From contig NZ_CP137555.1 of the NCBI RefSeq assembly GCF_033723955.1, positions 3,836,001 to 3,900,000 of the forward strand: a stretch of DNA of 64,000 nucleotides, given 5' to 3'. Position numbers and translations under genes: made by a program. The stretch is from Microbulbifer pacificus (GTDB lineage Bacteria; Pseudomonadota; Gammaproteobacteria; Pseudomonadales; Cellvibrionaceae). Positions 1-6,711 of the stretch are shown here, one piece after another (position 1 is the stretch's first letter; each line of letters starts with the position of its first letter). Below the pieces are notes generated by a model that made no database searches, had not been told where the DNA came from, and saw nothing but the letters and a program-made list of their open reading frames with translations.

Positions 1-485
1 ATGGAGTCGCCAAATATTTCCATGTGCCGCGTGGGTCTTGCGGTTGCTGGCAGTAGCTTGCCGGAACTGGACAACTGTAGCCCCTTGAATCTGGTTGCAC
101 CGTACTCGCCCTCGGTGCGCTTGTAGATTTCCACCGTGTGTTCTCCCGGCGGTAGCACGCGGGAAATTTCGTAACTGTGTTCGCCCTTGTTGGTCTGCAG
201 CACGAACGGATGCGCGGCATTGCCGTCGACAATCACGTTGTAGAAATTCGAGCCGGTGTTATCGTCGAGGGTTATGTGAAGCGCGGTGCCGGTAAAATTT
301 GCCCGCACGCTGCTACCCGGCCAGCTCAGAACGGGCGCGCGTCTGTCACTGAAGTCGATACGGCCCGTATATTGCAGTTCTGCCGCATTGGCGGGAACCG
401 CTACACTGGCACCATCGGCATATGCCGGTGCTGCCGAAAGCCCGGCCAGTGCCAGCGCTGCAGCGAACAAAGACCAATTTTTCAT
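1..485 (-). CDS. Secreted CE2-type carbohydrate esterase (SGNH hydrolase), N-terminal part
   Basis: The gene begins at 485 and runs off the left edge, so only about 161 residues are visible. They start with a typical signal peptide (MKNWSLFAAALALAGL, then APAYA). A beta-rich stretch with DFSDRRAP, VRANFTGTAL and HTVEIYKRTEGEYG follows; it resembles the N-terminal jelly-roll module of carbohydrate esterase family 2 (acetylxylan esterase/endoglucanase E type). The visible part ends at EIFGDS, where the GDS block with the catalytic Ser of SGNH hydrolases should start. Inferred role: deacetylation of plant or algal polysaccharide outside the cytoplasm. The catalytic Asp/His block lies beyond the window. 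No strong Shine-Dalgarno precedes the ATG, but the signal peptide supports this start. Confidence 0.75.
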   Translation of the reverse strand, partial: MKNWSLFAAALALAGLSAAPAYADGASVAVPANAAELQYTGRIDFSDRRAPVLSWPGSSVRANFTGTALHITLDDNTGSNFYNVIVDGNAAHPFVLQTNKGEHSYEISRVLPPGEHTVEIYKRTEGEYGATRFKGLQLSSSGKLLPATARPTRHMEIFGDS

Positions 486-512
486 TGGGTTTCAGCAACT
501 CTTTTCATGTGA

Positions 513-541
513 TTGGTTTTATTGTGCTTGGTTTTATTGTG
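513..541. repeat. Tandem 14-bp direct repeat upstream of the CE2 gene
   Basis: TTGGTTTTATTGTG occurs at 513-526 and again at 528-541, separated by one base. The pair lies 28 bp upstream of the leftward esterase start, in the 174-bp gap between it and the rightward hydrolase gene. The position fits a tandem regulator site or a duplicated promoter element for the esterase; which one cannot be told from sequence. Confidence 0.5.
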
Positions 542-659
542 AGTGGGAGCCGTGGTTCACTGGCCGCTGCCGTCATTTAGGGACTATTATCATTGGCTGC
601 GACATAAACCTGTACAAAACCAGGCAATTTAATATCCGGGAACTTCGAGGGAGAGAGTA

Positions 660-1586
660 ATGTGTGACGAACTGAACAGTAAAGACGCCGAGGCTTACTT
701 TCTGCAGAAAGGGGCCGGCAAGGGGGTAAGTCGCCGAACTTTTGGTCGTCTCGGCATCGGTGCCGGTATTGGCTCCGCGCTTGCCACGGCGTTGCCCTGG
801 TCCGCGGTGGCTGCCGCGGAGAATGGCGTGAGTCTGGTGGAGAGCAATGTCATGGTGGCGACCCCTGACGGCGAGGCCGACTGCTATTTTGTGCACCCCG
901 CCGAAGGGCGCCACCCCGCGGTGATCATGTGGCCAGATATCTTCGGTATACGCCCGGCGTTTCGCCAGATGGGAAAGCGCCTGGCGCAGTCCGGCTACGC
1001 TGTGCTGGTGGTGAATCCCTACTATCGCAATATGCACGGTCAGCTGGTACCGGATGATGCAAAAATTATCGGACCGGAATTGCGGGAAAAGATTTTTCCC
1101 AAGGGGCGGGAGCTCGCCGGCACTCTGTCACCACAGACGTGCGTGACTGACGGCAAAGCGTTTATCGCATTCCTGGATAAGCAGGCGGCGGTAGACCCGG
1201 CGAAAAAAGCGGGCACCGCCGGTTATTGCATGACCGGCTCCTACACCTTCCGCCTGGCTGCGGCAATGCCCGAACGGTTTGGTGCCGGTGCCTCATTTCA
1301 CGGCGGTGGCCTGGTCACCGAAGCCGCGGACAGTCCGCATCGGCTGATTCCTGAGATCAAGGCCGGCTTCCTCGTGGCTATCGCCGAAAATGACGATGAG
1401 CGCCAGCCGGAGGCCAAGGTGGAGTTGCGCAAGGCGTTTGATGCCGCCGGGCTGGATGCCACCGTGGAAGTATACGAAGGCGCGATGCACGGCTGGTGCC
1501 CACCAGACTCCATGGCGTACAACCAGGTGCAGGCAGAACGCGCCTGGCAGGAAATGCTTACGCTGTTTGCCAAGTACTTGAATTGA
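660..1586 (+). CDS. Tat-exported dienelactone hydrolase family protein
   Basis: This 308-residue alpha/beta hydrolase has a twin-arginine signal: SRRTFGRLGIGAG at residues 24-36, then a hydrophobic stretch ending near residue 53. The catalytic triad of the dienelactone hydrolase family is visible as Cys190 in GYCMTG, an Asp in AENDDE (about 245) and His277 in GAMHGW. A Cys nucleophile rather than Ser is typical of this family. The substrate is unknown; family members open lactones or hydrolyse small esters. Tat export means it folds in the cytoplasm and works in the periplasm. The ATG at 660 follows a GAGGGAGAGAG stretch that can serve as ribosome binding site. It is divergent from the CE2 esterase. 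Confidence 0.85.
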   Translation: MCDELNSKDAEAYFLQKGAGKGVSRRTFGRLGIGAGIGSALATALPWSAVAAAENGVSLVESNVMVATPDGEADCYFVHPAEGRHPAVIMWPDIFGIRPAFRQMGKRLAQSGYAVLVVNPYYRNMHGQLVPDDAKIIGPELREKIFPKGRELAGTLSPQTCVTDGKAFIAFLDKQAAVDPAKKAGTAGYCMTGSYTFRLAAAMPERFGAGASFHGGGLVTEAADSPHRLIPEIKAGFLVAIAENDDERQPEAKVELRKAFDAAGLDATVEVYEGAMHGWCPPDSMAYNQVQAERAWQEMLTLFAKYLN

Positions 1587-1665
1587 TTTTTCCCTGATTC
1601 AAAGCCGTGCTTTCAAGTGTTGTCATTTATTCCTACGCGAGTTGAGCGAAGATGTCGAAATTGGA

Positions 1666-1693
1666 TTGACACGCTTTTTCATCGGCGTACCAT
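1666..1693 (+). promoter_or_regulatory. Possible sigma-70 promoter ahead of terminator 1934-1963
   Basis: TTGACA at 1666-1671, a 16-bp spacer and TACCAT at 1688-1693. A transcript starting here would reach the terminator at 1934-1963 after about 260 nt and contains no convincing protein frame, so a small RNA is possible. The -10 box is weak. Confidence 0.3.
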
Positions 1694-1933
1694 TCTGGAA
1701 AAATTCAACGTGGCTTTTTCTTCGAGTGAGTTGCGTTGTGAAATTTACAAATGATTCAAGCGAAAAAGCATGAAAATCTTGGATAAACAACAGCGAATAC
1801 ATGGATCCATTTGGGTGCGCAGGGAATGTTCATTGCTTTTCCCTGTTTCTACCCCATTGGGCATGAAAAATACTGCTTGATTCGCCTTCTCGCGGGAAGG
1901 TGGTGATACCTTTCCGGTTGTGAGGTTTTTGTA

Positions 1934-1963
1934 AAAGCCCGGAAAGTGATTTCCGGGCTTTTT
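1934..1963 (+). terminator. Intrinsic terminator
   Basis: AAGCCCGGAAA and TTTCCGGGCTT form a perfect 11-bp stem with a GTGA loop, followed by a T-rich run. It lies 350 bp after the hydrolase stop, so it may end either that transcript or a separate small RNA. Confidence 0.75.
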
Positions 1964-2129
1964 GCTTTTTGCTTTTGCGTGTTTAAATTTTCCAAAATTG
2001 AGGTGGAAGGTTTGCCAAATAGAAAATTTTCGAGTTTTGGTCGTACTTATGAGTGCGGAAAAAATCGGATAGATCCCTAAATGTAGTGCTGGCTAGTAGT
2101 CGGCGCGCTGGGTGCCGGCTGCGAGGATG

Positions 2130-2164
2130 AACCCCCGTACGGCATGCCGTGCGGGGGTTTTTAT
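2130..2164 (+). terminator. Intrinsic terminator
   Basis: AACCCCCGTACGGC and GCCGTGCGGGGGTT form a long stem with one G-T pair, followed by TTTTT. No gene is seen between it and the preceding terminator, which points to a short non-coding transcript ending here, or to insulation of the tRNA-like/slipin unit that follows. Confidence 0.75.
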
Positions 2165-2326
2165 TTGTGGTGCCGGAATCGATGGTTGCGTGCGCGCAGC
2201 AGTATTCCTGTATCCGAAAAAGAGTTTGTCACTGTTTCTTGCGGGCAGACGGTCTGGTTCTGAGCGCCAGCCGGGTGCGGGATCCTCTTGATTTTCGTAT
2301 GTCGCCGGGGAGAAAGGTGATGGACG

Positions 2327-2402
2327 TGCTATCTAGCTCAATGGGTAGAGCAACGAGCTTTAACCTCGTGGGTCGCGGGTTCAAATCCCGTGATAGCTAA
2401 CA
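2327..2402 (+). ncRNA. tRNA-like gene with apparent anticodon UUA (reads UAA)
   Basis: The sequence folds as a near-canonical tRNA. The acceptor strand TGCTATC (2327-2333) pairs at six of seven positions with GATAGCT (2392-2398); the first pair is T-T. The D-arm is GCTC/GAGC with loop AATGGGTA. The anticodon stem ACGAG/CTCGT carries the loop CTTTAAC, the variable loop is GGGTC, and the T-arm GCGGG/CCCGT has loop TTCAAAT. U33 is present and the anticodon at 2360-2362 is TTA, which would read the ochre stop codon UAA. The 3' end is A-ACA instead of the encoded CCA seen in the other tRNA genes of this window. D-loop, variable loop and T-arm resemble bacterial tRNA-Lys. It precedes an SPFH gene, the setting reported for tRNA-like RNAs of RNA-repair systems. 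It could instead be a tRNA pseudogene or true suppressor. Confidence 0.65.
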
Positions 2403-2470
2403 ATCGGCCTATTTACCGATTTCCGTGGAAGGTCGCTTTGACCGGGGTTCGAATCCCCCCATGCATCGCA
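2402..2470 (+). ncRNA. Second structured tRNA-like element (variable arm plus T-arm)
   Basis: Three hairpins follow each other directly after the first tRNA-like gene. AATCGG/CCGATT has an 8-nt loop (2402-2421), like an anticodon arm. GGTC-GCTTT-GACC (2431-2443) resembles the long variable arm of class II tRNAs. GGGG-TTCGAAT-CCCC (2444-2458) is a canonical T-arm and T-loop. A D-arm and a matching 5' acceptor strand are missing. It may be a decayed Leu/Ser-type tRNA or part of one longer tRNA-like RNA with the preceding element. Confidence 0.4.
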
Positions 2471-2766
2471 TGAGTAAATCGAGGTCCCGCTGTTCTCACC
2501 ACTCTCCGCTGGTTGTTTTGGCGAAGAGGGAGGGGGCAACACAGCATATGCTGCTTGTGGTGGGTCTGCTAACCGTGCGGGGTGGGACGGTGCTTGGGTG
2601 ACTAATGCTGGATGCATGTACCGCGCAGGAGGCGTGGGGTAACCCGGGCTCCCAGGCCCACCACAGCCTGGTTGGTACAAACCGCATGTCCATGATGGTG
2701 TGGGCGGGGTCTCACTCTATTGGTAGGGATAACCTTTGGATAGGTATAAGACAGGGAGATAAGGAA
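2471..2766 (+). other. Structured leader between tRNA-like elements and the slipin gene
   Basis: Nearly 300 bp without a convincing protein start, although the slipin frame stays open from 2605. It contains a perfect 12-bp palindrome CAGCATATGCTG (2542-2553), an ACCGT/ACGGT hairpin, and near 2711-2745 a D-arm-like CTC-TATTGGTA-GGG. No terminator separates it from the slipin gene, so the tRNA-like RNAs and the slipin mRNA could be one transcript processed into parts. Confidence 0.35.
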
Positions 2767-4122
2767 ATGTTCTTAAAAGTTGTGGTGGTTCCTGAAAATC
2801 ATCGTGCTCTGGTGTTCCAGGGTGACCGTTACAAATGCCTGCTCAAGTCGGGAACGCACTACTTGCCGTATCTATCTCGGCTAAGTGTCGAAATTTTTAA
2901 TCTGGATGTGCTGGAGATTCCACGTGCGAATTTGAAGTTTCTCGTGCGTCGCCACTCGGAGCTGTCACGGTATATGTGGCAGGCGGAAACCCGCGAATAT
3001 GAGGTCGGATTGATTTACCGTGATGACCAGTTGTACGACTGCCTGTTACCGCTGGAGGAAAAGACTCTGTGGCTTGGGCTGGGAGATTTGCGGCTGAGTA
3101 AGTTTGATGTGCGCGAGCGACCTCTATGGACGGAAACCCAGTTTTCATATCTTTTGCAGAAAAGGCCGGAACTTGCGCAGTGGTTTGAGTTGTTGAATCT
3201 TGGTGATCATGAAGTGTCGCTGATCTACAAGGAGGCGCGCTTGATTGAAATCCTTCCGCCGGCAAGCGAGGTTGTGTTGTGGAAGGGGCCCGAGGCCAAT
3301 TTGCGTGCTGAAAAGATCGATTTACACACTACATTGGAATTAACTGACGCGCTTGCGCAGACATTGCGGTTTGATTTGTCAGCCAAATTGGAGTCCCGGG
3401 TTAAAAATCTGGTATTCCTAGCGGAAGTCCCCGAGAGGCATCAAGGGCTTCTGGAGGTCAATGGACGGGAGGAGCGTTGGCTTGGTCCTGGCTTTTATGC
3501 GTTCTGGAAGTCCGGACGTAAGGTGAGCTTAACTCTGGTGGATATGCGCTTACAAATGATTGACGTCAGTGGGCAGGAAATTTTGACGCGGGACAGAGTT
3601 TCACTGCGTGTAAACCTTTCCGCCACTTTCCGGGTAAGCAATGCGGCGCGTGTGATCGAGGTAACTACAGATTACACCAGCCATGTTTACCGAGCTTTGC
3701 AGTTGGCTTTGCGGGAAGCGGTGGGAACTCGTACCCTGGATGCGTTGTTGGAAAACAAAAGCGCATTGAATGGTGATGTGCGCAAGCTTCTGGGTGGTGA
3801 TCTCGATCCACTGGGGATTGAAGTCGTTGACATCGGCGTTAAAGATATTGTTCTACCGGGAGATATGAAAGCGATTCTTAACCGGGTTGTGGAAGCCCAG
3901 AAGGAAGCCGAGGCGAACTTGATCCGACGTCGTGAAGAAACTCAGGCAATGCGTGCACTCAACAATACTGCAAAAATGATGGATAGTAGTGCTACCCTGA
4001 TGCGTCTCAAGGAGCTGGAGGCACTGGAGCGCGTCACCACAAAGATCGACCGTATTTCCGTATACGGCGGTCTTGAAGGGCTGGTGGGCGAGCTGGTCAG
4101 GTTGCGCGCGCCACCGGGATGA
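2767..4122 (+). CDS. SPFH/Band-7 (slipin family) protein of the tRNA-like-RNA-associated type
   Basis: The 451-residue protein starts at ATG 2767 behind AAGGAA; the frame is open further upstream, but that part overlaps structured RNA and has no ribosome site. Its N-terminal half carries repeated beta modules (ALVFQGDRYKCLLKSGTHYL, VGLIYRDDQLYDCLLP, VSLIYKEARLIEILPP). A C-terminal SPFH core follows (TRDRVSLRVNLSATFRV, DIGVKDIVLPGDMKAILN) and then a charged helix rich in Glu/Arg. Ordinary slipins have a membrane hairpin at the N-terminus; none is evident here. Proteins of this layout occur as scaffold components next to tRNA-like RNAs in RNA-repair operons (comparative survey of Burroughs and Aravind, 2016). 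An RtcB ligase or RtcR regulator is not in this window. The last 26 bp overlap the convergent GMC oxidoreductase gene. Confidence 0.85.
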   Translation: MFLKVVVVPENHRALVFQGDRYKCLLKSGTHYLPYLSRLSVEIFNLDVLEIPRANLKFLVRRHSELSRYMWQAETREYEVGLIYRDDQLYDCLLPLEEKTLWLGLGDLRLSKFDVRERPLWTETQFSYLLQKRPELAQWFELLNLGDHEVSLIYKEARLIEILPPASEVVLWKGPEANLRAEKIDLHTTLELTDALAQTLRFDLSAKLESRVKNLVFLAEVPERHQGLLEVNGREERWLGPGFYAFWKSGRKVSLTLVDMRLQMIDVSGQEILTRDRVSLRVNLSATFRVSNAARVIEVTTDYTSHVYRALQLALREAVGTRTLDALLENKSALNGDVRKLLGGDLDPLGIEVVDIGVKDIVLPGDMKAILNRVVEAQKEAEANLIRRREETQAMRALNNTAKMMDSSATLMRLKELEALERVTTKIDRISVYGGLEGLVGELVRLRAPPG

Positions 4123-5776
4123 CATCAGCATCTACCTGCGACAGGTCGTGCTTGTCGTGGGTAGATCTTCCCAATATCAGATCTGCCGCCTTTTCTGCTA
4201 TGGCAATTACCGGCGCATTGGTGTTACCACTGACAATATTCGGCATCACCGATGCATCCACCACGCGCAATCCCTCCACGCCGTGCACCCGCAGTGCGCC
4301 ATCAACCACCGCCAGTTCATCACTACCCATGCGACAACTGCCTACCGGGTGGTACACGCTCTCTGCATGCTGGCGAATAAACGCTTCGATATCTTTGCGG
4401 TTTTTGAGCCTGGATGCGGGTAGCCACCAGTCCTTGTGATACTGCTGCAGTGATGGTTGTTCGATAATTTCCCGCGCCTGTTCAACGCCTTCGATCAATA
4501 CCTCGAGATCTTCCTGCTCGTCGAGATAATTGGCGTCGACCAGTGGCAGATCGGTGGGATCGGCGGAACGCAGGCGCACGCTGCCGCGGCTCAGTGGGCG
4601 CAGGCCGCACACATGGAGAGAGTAGCCGTATCCACCCGGGCGCTCGCGGCCGTGGTCGAACAGCGGTGCGGAGGTGAGGTGGAACTGCAGGTCGGCATAG
4701 CCCCGTGCGAAGGTCGAACGGGAGAAGCCGCCGGCCTCGGCGCCGTTGCTGGTGAGCTGGCCGCGGTTACGCCACAGAAAATCCGGCAGGCTGGCGGCGG
4801 CCTTAAGCGTCGGCCACAGGGAGTTGGAAAAAGTGATCGGGCGGTTCACCTTGACTACCTGGGTCACGTCGAGATGGTCTTGCAGATTTTCTCCAACACC
4901 AGGCAGATGGACTTTCGATTCGATATTCAGTGATTGCAGCTGTTGCTGGTTGCCGATTCCGGAGAGTTGCAACAGCTGCGGCGATTGCAGTGCACCGCCG
5001 CACAGGATGACCTCGCGGTGGGCGTACACTTCTCTTCCATCCAGTAACTGCACCCCGGTTGCCGATGTGCTGCGTAATAACACCCTGGCTACCCGTGCAT
5101 TGGTCAGTACGGTGAGGTTATCGCGCACCTCTGCCGGGCGCAGGTAGGCAGTGGCGGCGGAACAGCGGCGGCCATCGCGCTGGGTAACCTGATAAAAACC
5201 GAAGCCGAACTGGCTGGGCCCGTTGAAGTCCTTGTTGGACTGGTGTCCGGCACTGATGGCTGCGTCCACGAAGGCAGCGCCGGCACGGGTTTTGTAGCGC
5301 AAATCGGCGACCGACAGCGGGCCCGTGTCATTGTGCAGCGGGCTGCGTCCGCGCTGGTTGCCCTCGGATTTCAGGAAATAGGGCAGCAGATTATTCCAGC
5401 TCCAGCCCGGGTTGCCGGCCTTTTCCCAGTCGTCGTAGTCGCCGGGATTACCGCGGATATACACCATGGCATTGATGGAGCTGCAGCCGCCGAGGGTTTT
5501 GCCCCGGGGCCAATAGAGGCTGCGGTTATTGAGATGTTTTTGTGGCGTGGTGTGGTGGGGCAGGTTGTACTTGTCACCGGCCACGAGGAAGCCGATACCA
5601 ATTGGCATTCGGATCAGCAGGCTGTCGTCCGGTGGCCCCGCTTCCAGCAGGCACACAGTGAAGCGGCCGTCGGCGCTGAGGCGATTGGCCAGTACGCAGC
5701 CGGCGGAACCGCCGCCGACAATGACATAGTCGAAAGAATTCTGTATCAGTTCTTTCTTGCTGATTGTTTCAGTCAT
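4097..5776 (-). CDS. GMC family FAD-dependent alcohol oxidoreductase
   Basis: A choline-dehydrogenase/AlkJ-like flavoprotein of about 559 residues. The Rossmann FAD motif is at the N-terminus (DYVIVGGGSAGCVLANRLS). The two GMC signatures are RGKTLGGCSSINAMVYIRG and GALQSPQLLQLSGIG. The catalytic His lies in YHPVGSCRMG and the second catalytic Asn/His region in SGNTNAPVIAIAEKAADLI. It probably oxidises a primary alcohol to an aldehyde and passes electrons to the quinone pool, as AlkJ does. The start could be GTG 5782; ATG 5776 is better spaced from GGGAAG. It lies 74 bp downstream of a TetR gene on the same strand, next to the beta-oxidation island, so feeding alcohols into that pathway is a likely role. 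Confidence 0.88.
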   Translation of the reverse strand: MTETISKKELIQNSFDYVIVGGGSAGCVLANRLSADGRFTVCLLEAGPPDDSLLIRMPIGIGFLVAGDKYNLPHHTTPQKHLNNRSLYWPRGKTLGGCSSINAMVYIRGNPGDYDDWEKAGNPGWSWNNLLPYFLKSEGNQRGRSPLHNDTGPLSVADLRYKTRAGAAFVDAAISAGHQSNKDFNGPSQFGFGFYQVTQRDGRRCSAATAYLRPAEVRDNLTVLTNARVARVLLRSTSATGVQLLDGREVYAHREVILCGGALQSPQLLQLSGIGNQQQLQSLNIESKVHLPGVGENLQDHLDVTQVVKVNRPITFSNSLWPTLKAAASLPDFLWRNRGQLTSNGAEAGGFSRSTFARGYADLQFHLTSAPLFDHGRERPGGYGYSLHVCGLRPLSRGSVRLRSADPTDLPLVDANYLDEQEDLEVLIEGVEQAREIIEQPSLQQYHKDWWLPASRLKNRKDIEAFIRQHAESVYHPVGSCRMGSDELAVVDGALRVHGVEGLRVVDASVMPNIVSGNTNAPVIAIAEKAADLILGRSTHDKHDLSQVDADVIPVARAT

Positions 5777-5850
5777 CACCACTTTCTTCCCGTTTTATTC
5801 CCGTTATTTAGTTTGGGTCTTTATTTTTTTGGGGCGGGCAATGTTGGGCA

Positions 5851-6474
5851 TTATCCGCCGGCAATCATTCGCAGGCTGTATTTGCTGTGCTCCAGCAATT
5901 GGTCCAGATCGATGTGTTCGGGGCTTACCAACCACTGGTAAATACCGCCAAAAATCAGTGCACAGTATTGTTCCGCAAATGCCTCTGGTGAGAGTGTGCT
6001 GCCGGAAAATTCCGTGCATTCCACAATCCAGCGCACCGCCTGTTTGCGTTGGTTGTGGTGGATTTCCTGCAGTTTCTGCGTGATTTCCGAATGGTGGTCG
6101 ATGGTGTGGTAGTAGAGCTTGTACATGGCTCGCAGGTGATCGGGATTGGAGCGCACAAAATTTTGCAAGGCGGTGACCGCCGCAATGATGGTGTCAAAGC
6201 CGCTGGTATCGGCGGTGGATCTGTCCAGCTCCTCACACCACAAATGGTGCAGGTGTTCGATCAGTGCGGAATAAAAAATATCTTTGGTCTTGTAGCGATA
6301 GGCGGCGAGGCCGCGGCTGTAGCCGGCGCTGGTGCCAATCTCTGCCAGGGTGGCCCGCTGTGGCCCTTGGTCGACGATCAGGCGGATGGCGGCATCGAAC
6401 ATCTGGCTGTCTGACTGGGCGCTGCGCTCCGCCTGGGTCATACGCGATTGTCTGTTGGCGGTGGGGCTGCTCAT
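5851..6474 (-). CDS. TetR family transcriptional regulator
   Basis: A regulator of about 207 residues with an N-terminal helix-turn-helix (RATLAEIGTSAGYSRGLAAY, then RYKTKDIFYSALIEHL) and an all-alpha ligand domain. ATG 6474 is preferred because AGGACG lies 8 nt ahead; an in-frame ATG at 6525 has no ribosome site and would add an Arg/Pro-rich tail. It is followed by the GMC oxidoreductase and divergent from the acyl-CoA dehydrogenase at 6712, with a palindrome in between. It probably represses both directions until an acyl-CoA or alcohol ligand appears (inference). Confidence 0.85.
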   Translation of the reverse strand: MSSPTANRQSRMTQAERSAQSDSQMFDAAIRLIVDQGPQRATLAEIGTSAGYSRGLAAYRYKTKDIFYSALIEHLHHLWCEELDRSTADTSGFDTIIAAVTALQNFVRSNPDHLRAMYKLYYHTIDHHSEITQKLQEIHHNQRKQAVRWIVECTEFSGSTLSPEAFAEQYCALIFGGIYQWLVSPEHIDLDQLLEHSKYSLRMIAGG

Positions 6475-6571
6475 TGGGGGCGTCCTGTGATTGGTCCTCC
6501 GGGGTAGGCGCCTATTGTCGCTCATTCACGCGCCGGATTGCTGCAATGCCGCCAGTCTACCCAACAAACAA

Positions 6572-6588
6572 ACTTGTAACAAGCAAGT
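6572..6588. promoter_or_regulatory. Candidate TetR operator
   Basis: ACTTG-TAACAAG-CAAGT is an inverted repeat that contains the odd-length palindrome CTTGTAACAAG (6573-6583). It is in the 237-bp gap between the divergent TetR and acyl-CoA dehydrogenase genes, the usual place for an autoregulatory TetR site. Confidence 0.45.
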
Positions 6589-6711
6589 AAGTGTGTGTAT
6601 GCTGCCTGAAATGGTTGCGGCAGTGGAATTCAGAGGGCAACCGGAATCGGTTCTGGATCGATGGCGATGCCGCGGCCGGTATCCGAAATACAATGACAGG
6701 AGGCGAGTGCG

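Larger units (their letters stand above)
1587..2326. other. 740-bp intergenic stretch with terminators and possible small RNA, no credible protein gene
   Basis: No open frame here has a ribosome site and a plausible protein. The stretch holds a possible promoter (1666-1693), a hairpin CGGGAAGG/CCTTTCCGG near 1893-1918, and two strong intrinsic terminators (1934-1963 and 2130-2164) each followed by T-runs. Two terminators spaced 200 bp apart with no gene before the second suggest one or two short non-coding transcripts. The next recognisable element is the tRNA-like gene at 2327. Confidence 0.5.

Noticed and set aside
2219..2242. Sigma-54-like sequence (TGTCACTGTTTCTTGC) ahead of the tRNA-like gene, tempting because RtcR-controlled repair operons use sigma-54
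   Set aside because: The -24 GG is GT and the spacing to GC is one base too long. A GG-N10-GC at 2091-2104 fits the spacing but has a poor -12 element and sits right before a terminator.
2444..2620. Possible permuted tRNA: 3' strand CATGCATC at 2460 and complementary GATGCATG at 2610
   Set aside because: ATGCAT is its own complement, so the match is easily due to chance, and no D-arm or anticodon arm follows the second site in proper spacing.
2605..2766. 54-residue N-terminal extension of the slipin protein
   Set aside because: No ribosome site at 2605, composition unlike the protein, and overlap with the structured leader; ATG 2767 has AAGGAA at the right distance.
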